A DNA stretch of 64,000 bases from Siniperca chuatsi (taxonomy: Eukaryota; Chordata; Actinopteri; Centrarchiformes; Sinipercidae), in NCBI RefSeq assembly GCF_020085105.1, contig NC_058052.1, forward strand, positions 22,387,733-22,451,732, given 5' to 3'. The notes below the pieces were generated by a model. That model saw nothing but the letters and a program-made list of their open reading frames with translations, did no database searches and was not told the origin of the DNA. Made by a program: the position numbers and the translations under genes. Shown one piece after another: positions 46,561 through 57,909 of the stretch; within the stretch, counting starts at the first letter, position 1, and each line of letters opens with the position of its first letter.

Positions 46561-47269
46561 TCAACAAAAAATCAAATGCAGGGTTAAGATTGATGATTTA
46601 CTAACTGGAATTCCACTTTATTGTATCAACTGAACCAGTGAGGTTTTGTCCACCTCGGTTTGAGCTTCTAAACAATTTGCATTTGAGTTGTGACTCGTGG
46701 ATTAAACAGATGCAATTTAAAAGGTATCTGGCTCTTTCACAGAAAAAGCAGGTGGTCTTGATGTTTTTGTTCAGTGCAGCAGCAAGCAAGCAGCAGTCCA
46801 GATTTATTTGTTTTAATTTAGCTTTGGATGCAAAATGCGCAGTAATTTGGTGACTTCTCACAGAGGGGTTTTTTGCAGAAATTCAGAAAATATAGTCCAA
46901 TTTTCAGATTCCCTTTCAAGCACATTTATCTGTGAATTGTGAAATGATCTTACTTGTGTTTAGACTGTTGCTTAGCTTTTCCCCCTTTGTCTACCATTTT
47001 ATTTTCCCTTGCTTTTGTAATTTCCATTTTCTTTTTACAAAGCACTGATGATAATTGCAATAATTGCTAATGAAATGAATCCATCTCCTCCCCTACAACA
47101 CCTCCTTTTCCATCTTTTCTTGTCTTTGTAGTTTAAAAAAGGTTCCAAATGTTTTACACAGATTGTGAATTATGCAGCCACTTCAGTGTCAGATGAAAAA
47201 TGTACCATGTATAACACTGAATGTTGTAGAAATTGTAGCGCAAAGGGGAAACTATAGTATTGTCTGTGG

Positions 47270-47595
47270 AAAGACAGAAAAATATAAAAAGCAGAAAAGA
47301 TCAGGAGATAAACAAGAAGGGGAAATGGGAGTGGATACATTGGAAAGAAAATAAGGAAAGATGAGAGAAGGAATATGCAAGATAGAGAAGAAGACAAGGA
47401 AACATGTAGACGAAAGGGAATATAATGAGGGGCAAGAGGGAGATAGAGGCAAAGATGAGAATGATACAAGAAAAGGAAAAGGAGGAGAGATTATAACCAA
47501 GGACATTAGCAAGTACAAGGAAGACGGCAAGATCGGAGAACGGATGGAAATGAGAGGAGAGAAGGAGGTGAATTAAAGAAGGAAGAGGGAAAAAA
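47270..47595 (+). repeat. Polypurine tract
   Basis: About 320 bases of AG-rich plus strand. Minus-strand frames in it are Ser/Leu/Phe-rich artefacts. Confidence 0.85.
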
Positions 47596-47599
47596 GACT

Positions 47600-49190
47600 G
47601 CAAAACTACTTTATAAAGCTAAGTTGAATATTCATGCCCTAAAACTACAAAGCTGTATCCCATTTCACTTTGCCCCCACCCTTAATCTTTTACCTTCTGA
47701 TGATGTGTACATGTAAAACTTCTCTCTGAGGACTACCTATTTAGACTTTCTCTTTTCCCTCCATTTCTCACCACTGCAACTATTGTAGACTCTACAACAC
47801 CTTGTAAACAGCTAAAGCAAAAACATAAGTAGAGGAAACTGGATTGATTCCTTGTATTACATAAGACCTCTAAAGAGGAACTGAAGGAACGTGAACATTT
47901 ATTCTAGTGAGGCAGACATGAAAGAAAGACTGGGAAAGCCGCACACTCACAACTCACTTATTTTACTCATTTATTTCACCTTATAAATATCAACATTTCG
48001 GCACACTACCTTTTTCAGGATGTTTTCACACCTTTACATGCTGTCCCTCTTATGGAGGGCCACTTTAAACTGAAGGCAAATTCAAAATCAGTTACAGGGT
48101 TAAGGAGACCAAGCCCTGGTATACTGCACAATATTTTTTTAATCTTGCGATGAATTGTCATTATTTAAGGACTGATTCAGGAAAATCAACATTTTAAGTC
48201 CCATTCCCAGTCATCCATCCACCCCGGGCCCCTCTCTACGCGGACTGTGTTGCTGTTTATACTACCTCACCTGACTTCCTCCTTTGCTCCCGTCATAATT
48301 ACTACGGCCACTAAAGGTCTCTGCCTGTTAATAAACGTAAATATGGGTCACAGATAGTAATAAGCTGCTTGCACAGACGATCTATATGGCTGTATTTTTA
48401 GGGAGGATGGTCTGTGTATCCAGTAAAATTCTTGAAAGGAAAACATTTGCATATTCATAGTCTGGATTATGGAGAATTGATGCAATTTTGAGAATTTTTT
48501 CATAAATAATGGTTTTCTAACCAGTGCAGTTTTATATTTTTCAGTCAGACTTTTGAACTTTTATGATGGCAGAGAATGACACATGTTCTAAATCTCCTCA
48601 ACGAAGACCAGCCACTAGTTTGGTCCATGATGTTTTGTTTGACAGTGGTTATGATTCTTTCACTGTGGCCCACCGGCCAAATGTAGACAAAATGACATCA
48701 CATGCAATGACACTTGATGTTTTATAAATCTGTAACATGGTGTCAGTCCTTGAGAATAAAAGAAAAACTGCGTCTTTTTGCACCATCATGCAGCAATCAC
48801 AAGGGAGAAATACATTGTGGAAGAGATCCAGACACAATTTTCTACTCCCAAAAGCATCAGAAAATGCGCCATAAAACTATCACTACTATAGCATACACTG
48901 CAACTAGTATAACCCAAAGATAAATAGTTCCCATATCAAATACCAGAAGGCATTTTGGAAAATGTAGGCAATCATTAACTTATTTAGAAGTAGATGAGGC
49001 AGATTAAAATGTAACATTTCATCACAAAACCACTCTAAAAATGCAATAAACATCACTGAATGATATCTAACAGTGCAAGACGTCTGGAGGGAGGATTTCC
49101 TCTTTAAGTAAACGGTGTGAATATTGTAACTTGACAACAGGCGTGACAGGCTATCTGATAAAGTTGTTATTTATGAGGGAATTGGTACAT
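47600..49190. other. Intergenic stretch, no gene seen
   Basis: No exon, RNA gene or well-defined repeat recognised. Confidence 0.45.
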
Positions 49191-49199
49191 TGGTACTTT

Positions 49200-50365
49200 T
49201 ATTCTCCCAGGAGGAGTAGCAGGAGAAAGGAATAAGAAAAAGGGAGGCAGAGGAGGAGGAGAGGAATCTGATGAAAACTGAAGGAGTGGAAATGAAAAAA
49301 TAGTTAGTGGAAAGCCAGAAAGAAATGTGTTTATGTGTGTGTGTACATGACTGAGAGAGGAGAGTACACTGCACACTGGTCTGTATGTGTCTATAATTGA
49401 CATGAACAAAGAAGATGGGAAGAAAATGGGAAGAGAGCAGAGGGTAAAATTAGTTTAAATTGGAAATGTGTTAGGTGAGGTGAGCAAAGGAAGGTGGGAG
49501 GCAGGAGACAGGAGGGGGGGACAGAAATGAATGGAAGCAAAAGGGAGGGAAGGATTGAGGGGACATGAGGAGATAGAGGAGAGAGTAGACAAGAAGGGAA
49601 ATTGAAGGCTTGACGGAATGGTGAATAAGGAGAGAGGTTGTGGAATAAATTAAACTTAAAGAGCAAAAGAATTAGGAAAATACAGAGGAGGAAGCGTTGA
49701 AGAGGAAAGGAGGGAGCAACAAGGACACAGGCAGTAGTTATGAGAGGAAGAAACAAGAGCAAAATAGGGTGGGAGGGGTGAAGGAAGAGAATGATGAAGG
49801 GAAGTGAAAATAATAAAAGGGGAGGAAAAGGAGGGGAAGGATGGAGAAATGAATGAAGGATGAGTGATGAAGAGAATGACGGATTTGAAAAGCACAATGG
49901 GAAGGTAAGAGGAAAGAGGAAATAAAGGGATTGAGCGATTTAAGGGGAAAGGGGGATGAAGGAAGGAAGGTAAGGAGGTTGAAAAGGGAGAAAGGGCATG
50001 GGGGAAACAAGGGAATTGTAAGTACATAAGTATATTGTTAGTTGCAGAGGCAGAGCTGTGGAAAGCCAGCAATATCATCAGGCAGGGGTGACCTGACCAA
50101 CTAAAGAGAAACAAAGGGAGATTAAATGTCATAAATGGATCTTTAAAACATGAAAACAAGAGCGAACAAGAGAGGGATAAATGACGATGAAAAGAAACGC
50201 AGAGAAGCAGAAAACCAAAAAACCAAAAAGAGGAAGTGTGTGTGTAGGTGCCAGAGAGAAGAAACAAAAGCTAATGAGACATAAGAAAGAAAAAGAGAGG
50301 ATGAAAACATAATGAGAAACCCACAGAGAACAAAGGAAGGATGAGAAAAAAAGAAAGAGAATCAC
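49200..50365 (+). repeat. Long strand-asymmetric polypurine tract
   Basis: About 1.15 kb with the plus strand dominated by A and G (ggagga, gaaagg, ggaaggaagg), interrupted only briefly near 49330-49400 and 50020-50110. The overlapping long minus-strand frames (up to 203 codons) consist of Ser, Pro, Leu and Phe and come from the composition. Confidence 0.85.
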
Positions 50366-50369
50366 TAAG

Positions 50370-52434
50370 TCATATCAGTTGATCAATGGTTGATATCATA
50401 TCAATATCAATCAGGAGAAAATTAACTTTGTTCAAGACCTGTCGTTGTCCCAGCAACACACTCTTGCGATATCTGGCAACAGATATCTCATCTCTCTGTT
50501 GGTGCTGAACCGTTGGTGTGGTTTCACTCCTGTGCTGCCAACGTCGCATTCCAATCGGATAAACAGAAATTTAAAAAGGGACTTATACATGAAACCATGA
50601 ATTAAAAGTTAAAACTAAAATAAAATGTGTGTTTCTTTGGAGACAGGAAGTGTATATCATGTTATACCATTGGCGCTGCCTGTAATGCGTTATCTTTGTT
50701 ATAGAGCATCTTTGGGGATGTACAAACCTCCTTGGTGGTGAGTTGCCTTCATTTCCTTTTGAGGGTGATCATCTTTTTTCATTTTCAAGACAGATAGATC
50801 AATTTGTTTCCCTTTGGGCTCTGAAGATTTTAGCTCAACTCCTACATCGCGCCAATAGAGTTTAACTTACAATGAAGCTTGACATTCAACATTTAACCTC
50901 ACCTGAACCTCAGCCTGCTTTCCCACTGGGCAGCTGTTCATGATCTACTATGTTGTATTTTAATTCGTATTTGTGTTTTTCTGCCAACTTCTCTTAATGT
51001 CAGCTATACTGTCTCATCTTTCACAGTGGTAAACGGAGAGAGGCCAAGCAGCACAAAACTGAAGACAACATCATATTTTCACCTGTAGTGATGATGAGCA
51101 GGCCATGACCGGGATTATTCATCATTACTCACTCTGTCTGACACTGCGATGACACAGTAAGACACTATTTGGGCTCTTATGAACGGTCTTGCTATTACAG
51201 TTACATCACGGTCTGGTTAAGTTTAGCTTGCTTGCATAAAACATGATGACCATTCATTTTTCTTAACCTGCTAATTCCTGTTCACGGGCTAAAATTCAGT
51301 AAACAGGCTCAAAAGGTCACCAGTCTATTAAAGATGGACAAACACATGGGGGTGATTTTGGCAATTACATAATAATGGTCCAGCCATTATTATACAAAGG
51401 GTAAATTTGATGTAATTGTTTGTGTGCCTCTGGTTAAGCAAATTCCACGTCCCCTGCTTTGGTGTCAAAAACATAGGAATTTAGCAGATAAGTGAGCTAA
51501 AACTGTTAACTACCATGGCACCAAATATGTTGCTGCTGCATTGCCATGACTGCACTGTGAAGTCTGGTGCTGTTGGCCTTGGAAGCAAAAACAAAGATGA
51601 GATGGCTTTTTATCATGCCTCACGTTTTCAAAGCCACACTCAAAATTTCAAATTTTTATTAGAATAAAATAAATTAGAATCTTGGAGCGTTTTTTGGGAA
51701 CCACTTAGTCATCATTTAGTCAGCCCTTTTTGCAGTCAAAAATAATGTCAATGTGTTTTTCAATGTAGACTACTGTTAATAGTTTTTTATTATTAAAAAG
51801 TAAGAAAAAAAGGTAATTGGGGAAATAGCAGAAATATTTCAAGGCCTGGAGATGGCCTTGAAATATGGGAGAAACCTGGGAAAAGGGAGTGTTGGCAGGT
51901 ATGGCTGTAGCCTACATGTCATGGCTAGACAGCATGTTGTTAGTGGTATTGAAGAGTAAGGACCAAACCAGCATCTATGTAAATGGCCCAAAGTGACATT
52001 TGCAGGTACGTTTACATGCCGTTTAAAGTGCTGCAGCTTAGCTAACTAGCCTGCAAACTGAAGTTATGTCACTTTTTCCTTGTTTGGCTCCTACAACAAG
52101 CTGTTGCAGGACAAGACGTGTGTTCATGTTTGTAAGTTCGATAAGAAGGTGACTTTAGCAGGAAAGCTAATGTGGGTTTTTGTTCAAAGTCTGTGGCTCT
52201 TGTGTTTTGACATTACAGCTTTATGCAAATACAGTTTAAAAATAATTGATTTGATTGGCTGTATGGAAACAAGTTACCCATCTACATAGATGATAAACGT
52301 TTTTTTGGTGTATTAATGCAAAACTAGGTGCCATCATGAAACAAAAAAAGCTATTTAATTTTAGTTGGACATTAAACGTGCTTTATATCTGCGCAAAATA
52401 TATACAATTGTTAGCTTTAATCCAAAAAGTTATA
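50370..52434. other. Intergenic stretch, no gene seen
   Basis: AT-rich with no supported coding exon. Open frames are short and lack splice context. Confidence 0.45.
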
Positions 52435-52764
52435 TACCATAAAACTTCAGTTAACAGTCCTGGCTTTTATTTACTTCACTATTACTGAACTCAACCTGCC
52501 TATATTTGGGACAGGCCTTTAATTCCTTTCACACAAAACTCTTGCTCGGCAAAGATGGGAAATACGGTAAATAATTGAGAAACGGACACATATTCGGACC
52601 TTATTACCGATTTAAAGGTAGGCAGTCACCACTTTTTTTGTCTCTCTTGTTTACCATGCTGGTAAATCTGAATGAATTATACTTTAGTGGGTGTAGCCAC
52701 ACCCGGCCTGCAAAAGGGATCAGCATCTTATTGGGGCTCGGCTTTTAATTGAAGTTTTATGGTA
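52435..52764. mobile_element. MITE with TA flanks (Tc1/mariner-type ends)
   Basis: Ends are taccataaaacttcagttaa and the reverse complement of ttaattgaagttttatggta. The inverted repeats ccataaaacttca/tgaagttttatgg are perfect over 13 bases and flanked by TA on each side. About 326 bp, no coding capacity. Confidence 0.75.
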
Positions 52765-52898
52765 AATCCTTATTCACCAGAAAAACCTACATCACTTAAT
52801 CTTCAGTTGTTAGCATCCACACCAAATGTTATAGTATGTGACAGGCATCTGTGCAGCATCACATAGTAAGTTAGAACATAAGCTAACACAGCGCAGTT

Positions 52899-52933
52899 CA
52901 GCACGGCTCTGGAAGGCAGCCAGAGCCGTGCTG
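52899..52933. repeat. Perfect 14-bp GC-rich hairpin
   Basis: cagcacggctctgg / ccagagccgtgctg with the 7-base loop aaggcag. The most stable short hairpin I noticed, in otherwise AT-rich DNA. No protein or known RNA family is recognised around it. Confidence 0.85.
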
Positions 52934-53365
52934 CAGTATACCCTGCAGTAATGCGAAAGCTGTTGCCAGTTAGACCGAGTGAGAAATGTGTTTTTTAAAT
53001 GATTGCCATTCCATTATTCATTTAACCAGCATTCTGCACTTATTACACTTGTTGAATAATGTAACATGATCAATAATTTACTCTGAGATTAAAATGGCTC
53101 TACTTTTAACTGTGGGCTCACAATTAGCTGAGAGTACGAGTGAGTAACAGACAACGCAGGAGAAGAGAGCAAAAGAGAGAGACAGACCTTGTTAGAAAAT
53201 GAGCAAGTAAAATAAGGATTCAACTAAGCAAAATAATAAGGTTGTGATTTAGGCAGTAATGACAGTGACAGAGAAAGGCTGTGAGAGAGAGCTTGGGATT
53301 AAATCAGGAGGAATGAATGTGAAAGAGAGACAGAGGGAGTCTATGTTTAACAGCTACTCATCAAG

Positions 53366-53412
53366 ATCAAGCCAACAGTTCTCCATGTCACCCAACAGTT
53401 CTCCATGTCACC
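53366..53412 (+). repeat. Short tandem duplication
   Basis: 'caacagttctccatgtcacc' occurs twice in a row, followed by a partial third start (ctacagt). A simple local duplication. Confidence 0.85.
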
Positions 53413-54377
53413 CTACAGTATGTGCAGACGTTTGTGGCTGACGTGCAAAGTCAAAGCGTTCAACTGTCACAGAAATTTCCCTGCAGTTGGAAAGTTTCAT
53501 CTATGTACATATTAGCCCAAGGTTGTGCCGCTCGTGTATTAGCATACATTGTGGTGTGAAACATCACCGGTTAATTATGTGGTGTATACAAATTTCATCA
53601 AAGTAAATCTAAAACCCCTCAAAACCTTTTGATAGCAATTGAAATGACCATAAGATTATTTTGCAGCAGAATTAATGTGAAAATGTTCTTAAACTTAAAT
53701 TTGAGATTAAATTAAGTTAAGATTTCTTTCAAATATAACATAAAAGACAAAACAGTGGGAGTCAAGAGTATTCAGGTCTTGTGAGGGCTTACATACTATA
53801 TATTTTCAAAGACACAATCTAAAGATTTTGGAGGATAAAATCATTGTTGTGATAACTTTCCAGAGTTCAAAAATCCTATCTCATATAAAACATTGTGCAG
53901 TGTTTTGGTATTTGAAAAGCCTTAAAATTCATGGATCTGTTACTCAAAACAGCCCTTGTGGGTCATATTTCATGTCTCACCAGCACCTGAAGCAATACGC
54001 CCCCACCAACACACCACCTCACATTTATTTATTGATTTTTTTAAGTAGAGCTGTTTTCGGTCTGAATGCCCAGTAAAGGTGAGGCTGTTTGCCATCTTTG
54101 TAAAATGCAATTTCCTTACGGTAACATTACCACAACAACAATTTAGAGGAATCAGTCTGATAGCTTGTTGCCCAAGTGAGGCAGCGGAGGCACTACAAAA
54201 TGAATTTAAAATTCTACAGCATATTTTAGGATTAGGCTAAATGGGTTATGTGCGAATTAATTAATTACATGTTAATTTGTTTGAATGTCTTGAAACTAGA
54301 CAGCAGTGGAAATTGATACAGCTGCAGTAAAAAGTGACCAGCAGTGATTCCTTACTGTGCACACAAGCAGACAGAGA

Positions 54378-54416
<39 letters not shown>
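54378..54416 (+). repeat. (CA)n microsatellite
   Basis: About 19 uninterrupted units. The flanking stretches 52940-54370 and 54420-55285 show no gene that I can support. Confidence 0.9.
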
Positions 54417-54419
<3 letters not shown>

Positions 54420-55289
54420 CACACACTTTAATGAATTATTCCACATACTCAAACACTCATAACTACACACAACAACACTGCATCCAGGCGATATTTTTAA
54501 TCTGGTCATGACCAAACCAGATCAATACTTAACGCAGTGAGGACGCGTCATATTTCTTTATCCATCTAGAATGACTCACGCAGCATAAACCAGCAGTCTT
54601 TTTAAACATCCTGTTTGTGATGCATGGCTCAAATCCAACATTTAATGGCAGCTGAGCTACAGGAGAAAATGTTTTACAGCCCTCATCATCAGAAACACTT
54701 TCTATGTCCAATAGAAGTGCCTTGTCTTCAGAAGACATACTGCGTCCTTAGAACGATCTCCTCTGATGACATACTAACCTTTCCTCGAATCAGGAAAGCC
54801 CTTTTGAGCCGGCTAAAAGTTGTAATGTACAAGAATGAGGGATAAGGAAGGGATTTAAATTTTTCAAAGCGATCCCTCTCTGTAGCATCTATAACATTCA
54901 AGTTTGTGATTGTGTTTATTAAAATTAAACTATGATTGAAAGTTTGGATTAATCTGGTAACTTCTATAGATATAGCTAGCAAATTTAAAAATGTAAAGTG
55001 TTATGTCCCTATACAAACCACTAATGTTGTGTTGAAGAAACATTTAATCCATGTATTTCCCACCAACCTTTCCCATTTCAGGAAGGATAATGAAATTCAC
55101 TAAACTCATCACTGCTCCAGATACATTTGTATAAGGTCAAGATTTTAAAAGTTCTCCTTTCCTGATGTGTTGAAAATGTATTTAAAATCTTTCTCTATAG
55201 ATTCCATTACTGCCTCTGTTTCTCCTGACAGGAGGAAGATTGGATCTTTGAGAGGTAAAAGGAAGAAGTAAAAATATTCACATTGAGGT

Positions 55290-56290
55290 TGTTTTCCAGG
55301 TAGATCCACCACTTTGGTCCAGACTGAAATATCTCAACTATTGGATATATTGCCATGAAATTTTGTACATTCACAGTTCCCTGAGGATGAAGCCTACAGA
55401 CTTTTATCTTCCCCTGATTTCTCCTCTAGCAGCATCAAGAGGTTGATATTTGTGGTTTTTAGAGAAATGACAACCACAACTATTAACACTAAAAACGACT
55501 CCAAAATAATATATGTTTATGTTCAAGTGACAACAAAGTGTCAGACTTTTACAGTCCGCTGTTCGCTTTCTGTTTCCAACCAATGGTCAATGTTAGTTTT
55601 TTAAACTATGACCACGATCGTTCCCTAACCTTAACCACGTAGTTATTATGGTAACTATGACAATGAAGGTCCCCTGAAATTGACGAAGTAGTAATAAAAG
55701 TAACCACGATGTTTCCCTAACCTTAAATAAGTAGTTATTTTAACCAAAACCACGACCTTTCCCTAAACCTAACCAAGTCGTTTTTGTGCCTAAATCTAAC
55801 CAAACCTTACCCATAGCATTGTTATAAAATAAAAGTCATAAAATGGATTGATTTTTCAGCGGTGGTTTGTAAAGGTTTTGCAAAGAACAGACAAATGAAG
55901 TTGTACAGCTGATAGGGGCGTCAGATCAGAAAACACTTTGTGTCATTCTAAAGGGTTACAACAACAACATATGTTGTTGTTTGATTTGGAGGACTTGTTG
56001 GCGAATAACTTTGGCGATCCTTTAACTCTTCATCTAGTGCCACCATCAGGTCAAATTTTCACTTTGAATAGTTTAATTTATGAAATACCCACAAAACTAA
56101 TGGCATTCCCATCAGCCTCTGCTGTACCTTGTATTTAGTGCTAATTAGCAAATGTTAGCATGCTAACACGCTAAACTAAGATGGTAAACATTACACCTGC
56201 TAAACATCACTATGTTAGCATTGCCAATGTGAGCATGCTGATGTTAGCATTTAGCTCAAGGCACCGAACTGTAACACCTTACAGGACAGG
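55290..56290 (-). repeat. Dispersed repeat copy split by a nested insertion
   Basis: 55290-55480 and 55985-56290 are consecutive parts of one 'GCTAACATTTGC / CACCAAAGT' family copy in reverse orientation: 'ccactttggtccagactgaa' first, then 'aatgttagcatgctaaca'. Between them lies unrelated DNA (about 55485-55985). Confidence 0.65.
55485..55985. repeat. Repeat with 'CCCTAACCTTAACCA' modules, nested in another repeat
   Basis: Three to four imperfect modules contain 'accacgat/accacgac', 'ttccctaacctt(a)' and 'aagtagtta/aagtcgttt'. From memory this is a frequent fish repeat. It interrupts the copy at 55290-56290, so it arrived later. Confidence 0.55.
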
Positions 56291-56299
56291 ATTAAAATG

Positions 56300-57425
56300 A
56301 CAAATGATATCCATTATTACTACAAATCATTTCATGTCTTCGGCTAATATCACTGCAGTGAGAACTGAGAGAACTCATCAAATCTGTCTCTCTCTGTATC
56401 GGCTTTATCCAAACTGTCAGTATCTTGAATGATAGGATAAGCATGAACTAATGCCTCGTCTGACAAACTAATCTTTACTCTCAGCAGCAGAAGGGTGATC
56501 CTCAATGGCCTGTTATGTCAGCAGGGATATCACACACTCACACACACACACACCTCTAGCGTAGCCATTGGGGCTAACATTATGGGAAAGCGCTACTTGT
56601 GATGTCACGTTACATAAACTTCCTCCCCCTCCCTCCCTCCGTTTTCTGTCCTCTGCAGCTTGACTGCATTTAACCCTTAAGCAATTCCACGACACTCAGC
56701 TCTGATAGTGATCCCAGTCTGCTGCAAAAACCTTCCAAGGGATTGCAAATCTGTCATGTTAACCATATCCCGCTGTCTTCACTAAAATATAGATAGCAAT
56801 ATGTTGAATAGTTTTCCTTTGATAACACTAATTTCTTCTAAATGCACCTTCCTGAAAAACAGAGGCCTGCAGTGAAATCTACAGAGGAAGGTTTTGAAAT
56901 CCTTTTCGTGGCAGCAACGTCAAGGTTTGCTTGAAGAAGTGTTATGCCTTGACCTCACTGCACACTGGTGTGTCAGGGTCATTGGTGAGTTCAGTGAATT
57001 TAATTATCCATTGTGAAAGCCTATCAATGAAATATAGAGGGTTGTGGGATAATTCCCCAGATAATACTCCCCCTGTGTGAAGAGGGCTTTAGGAAGAAGA
57101 AAGTGGATGAAGGGAGATCAGGGATGGAGAGATGAAAAAGAAAAAAATGAACAGGAAAGATAACAAAAGGAGAGATGGATACAAAGACCAACAAAGAGAG
57201 TTGCTTTCATTGTTGATGCTCCTGTGATGCAAAAAGCTCCTCCAGTAAGTATGAAAATGCCTCTTCAGTATTAGCCTCATCCACACCAAGCAATTGCCAC
57301 ATATTCACCAAAGGACCAAACTGGGCTAATTAGGGCCAGGCAGGGCTTATCCAGAGGAAGCAAATGATGGTTTATTAATGTTTGTTTATACCTTGTAATA
57401 TCACAGCAGTTTGTTAAAGCAGTAA
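56300..57425. other. Intergenic stretch, no gene seen
   Basis: A short (CA)n is at 56530-56552. No exon recognised. 57270-57380 is AT-rich unique sequence with 'ctaattag' and 'gtttattaatg' sites. Confidence 0.4.
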
Positions 57426-57429
57426 TCAC

Positions 57430-57905
57430 TGATCAATTTGGCCACTTGTGGGAAGAATAACAAGCTAAAAACACAACACTTATTACCACCGTATATAGTT
57501 GTTATGATAAACATGTCTATTTACACACCCAGCATGCACAGAGCAACATTAGCATTAATTAGGAGTCTGAGAAAAATATGTGGCTCTTTAGCTGCTAAAT
57601 GCTCCACTATGTTCTCCAGCTAGTTGCTCTCTTAGTCTGTCAGCAGTTTGGTGCTGAGCAGGTAGTATACTGTAAGTTTGTAACAGCGTGTTGCTGAAAA
57701 CGGAAACTACGTTGAGTGAACCAAAACAGTAAACTTGCGGGCCTTAAAACTAAAACAATGAGCTGAAAGACACTAAAATGCTCCATAGAGCTGAGTGGAA
57801 CTGCAGAGTTGGGTGATAAGTCTCTGTGGGTTTGTCATTACAAACGCTATTTTCACATTACACATAGTCATTTGATCAATTGTTAATACAAACATATTGA
57901 TTAGT
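57430..57905. repeat. Dispersed repeat (23.8-kb family), long copy
   Basis: 'ataacaagctaaaaacacaa', 'agagcaacattagcattaat', 'tttagctgctaaatgctcca' and 'cacatagtcatttgatcaat' are in the same order as 23800-24120, with more sequence kept in the middle. Confidence 0.65.
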
Positions 57906-57909
57906 GCAG

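Noticed and set aside
49391-50267. Long minus-strand open frames (168 and 203 codons)
   Set aside because: They consist of Ser, Pro, Leu and Phe runs created by the polypurine tract; no domain, no splice context, and several frames are open at once.
54529-54982. Minus-strand frames near 54.5-55.0 kb as a gene
   Set aside because: Two frames overlap without splice logic, and no family is recognised; probably chance or old repeat.
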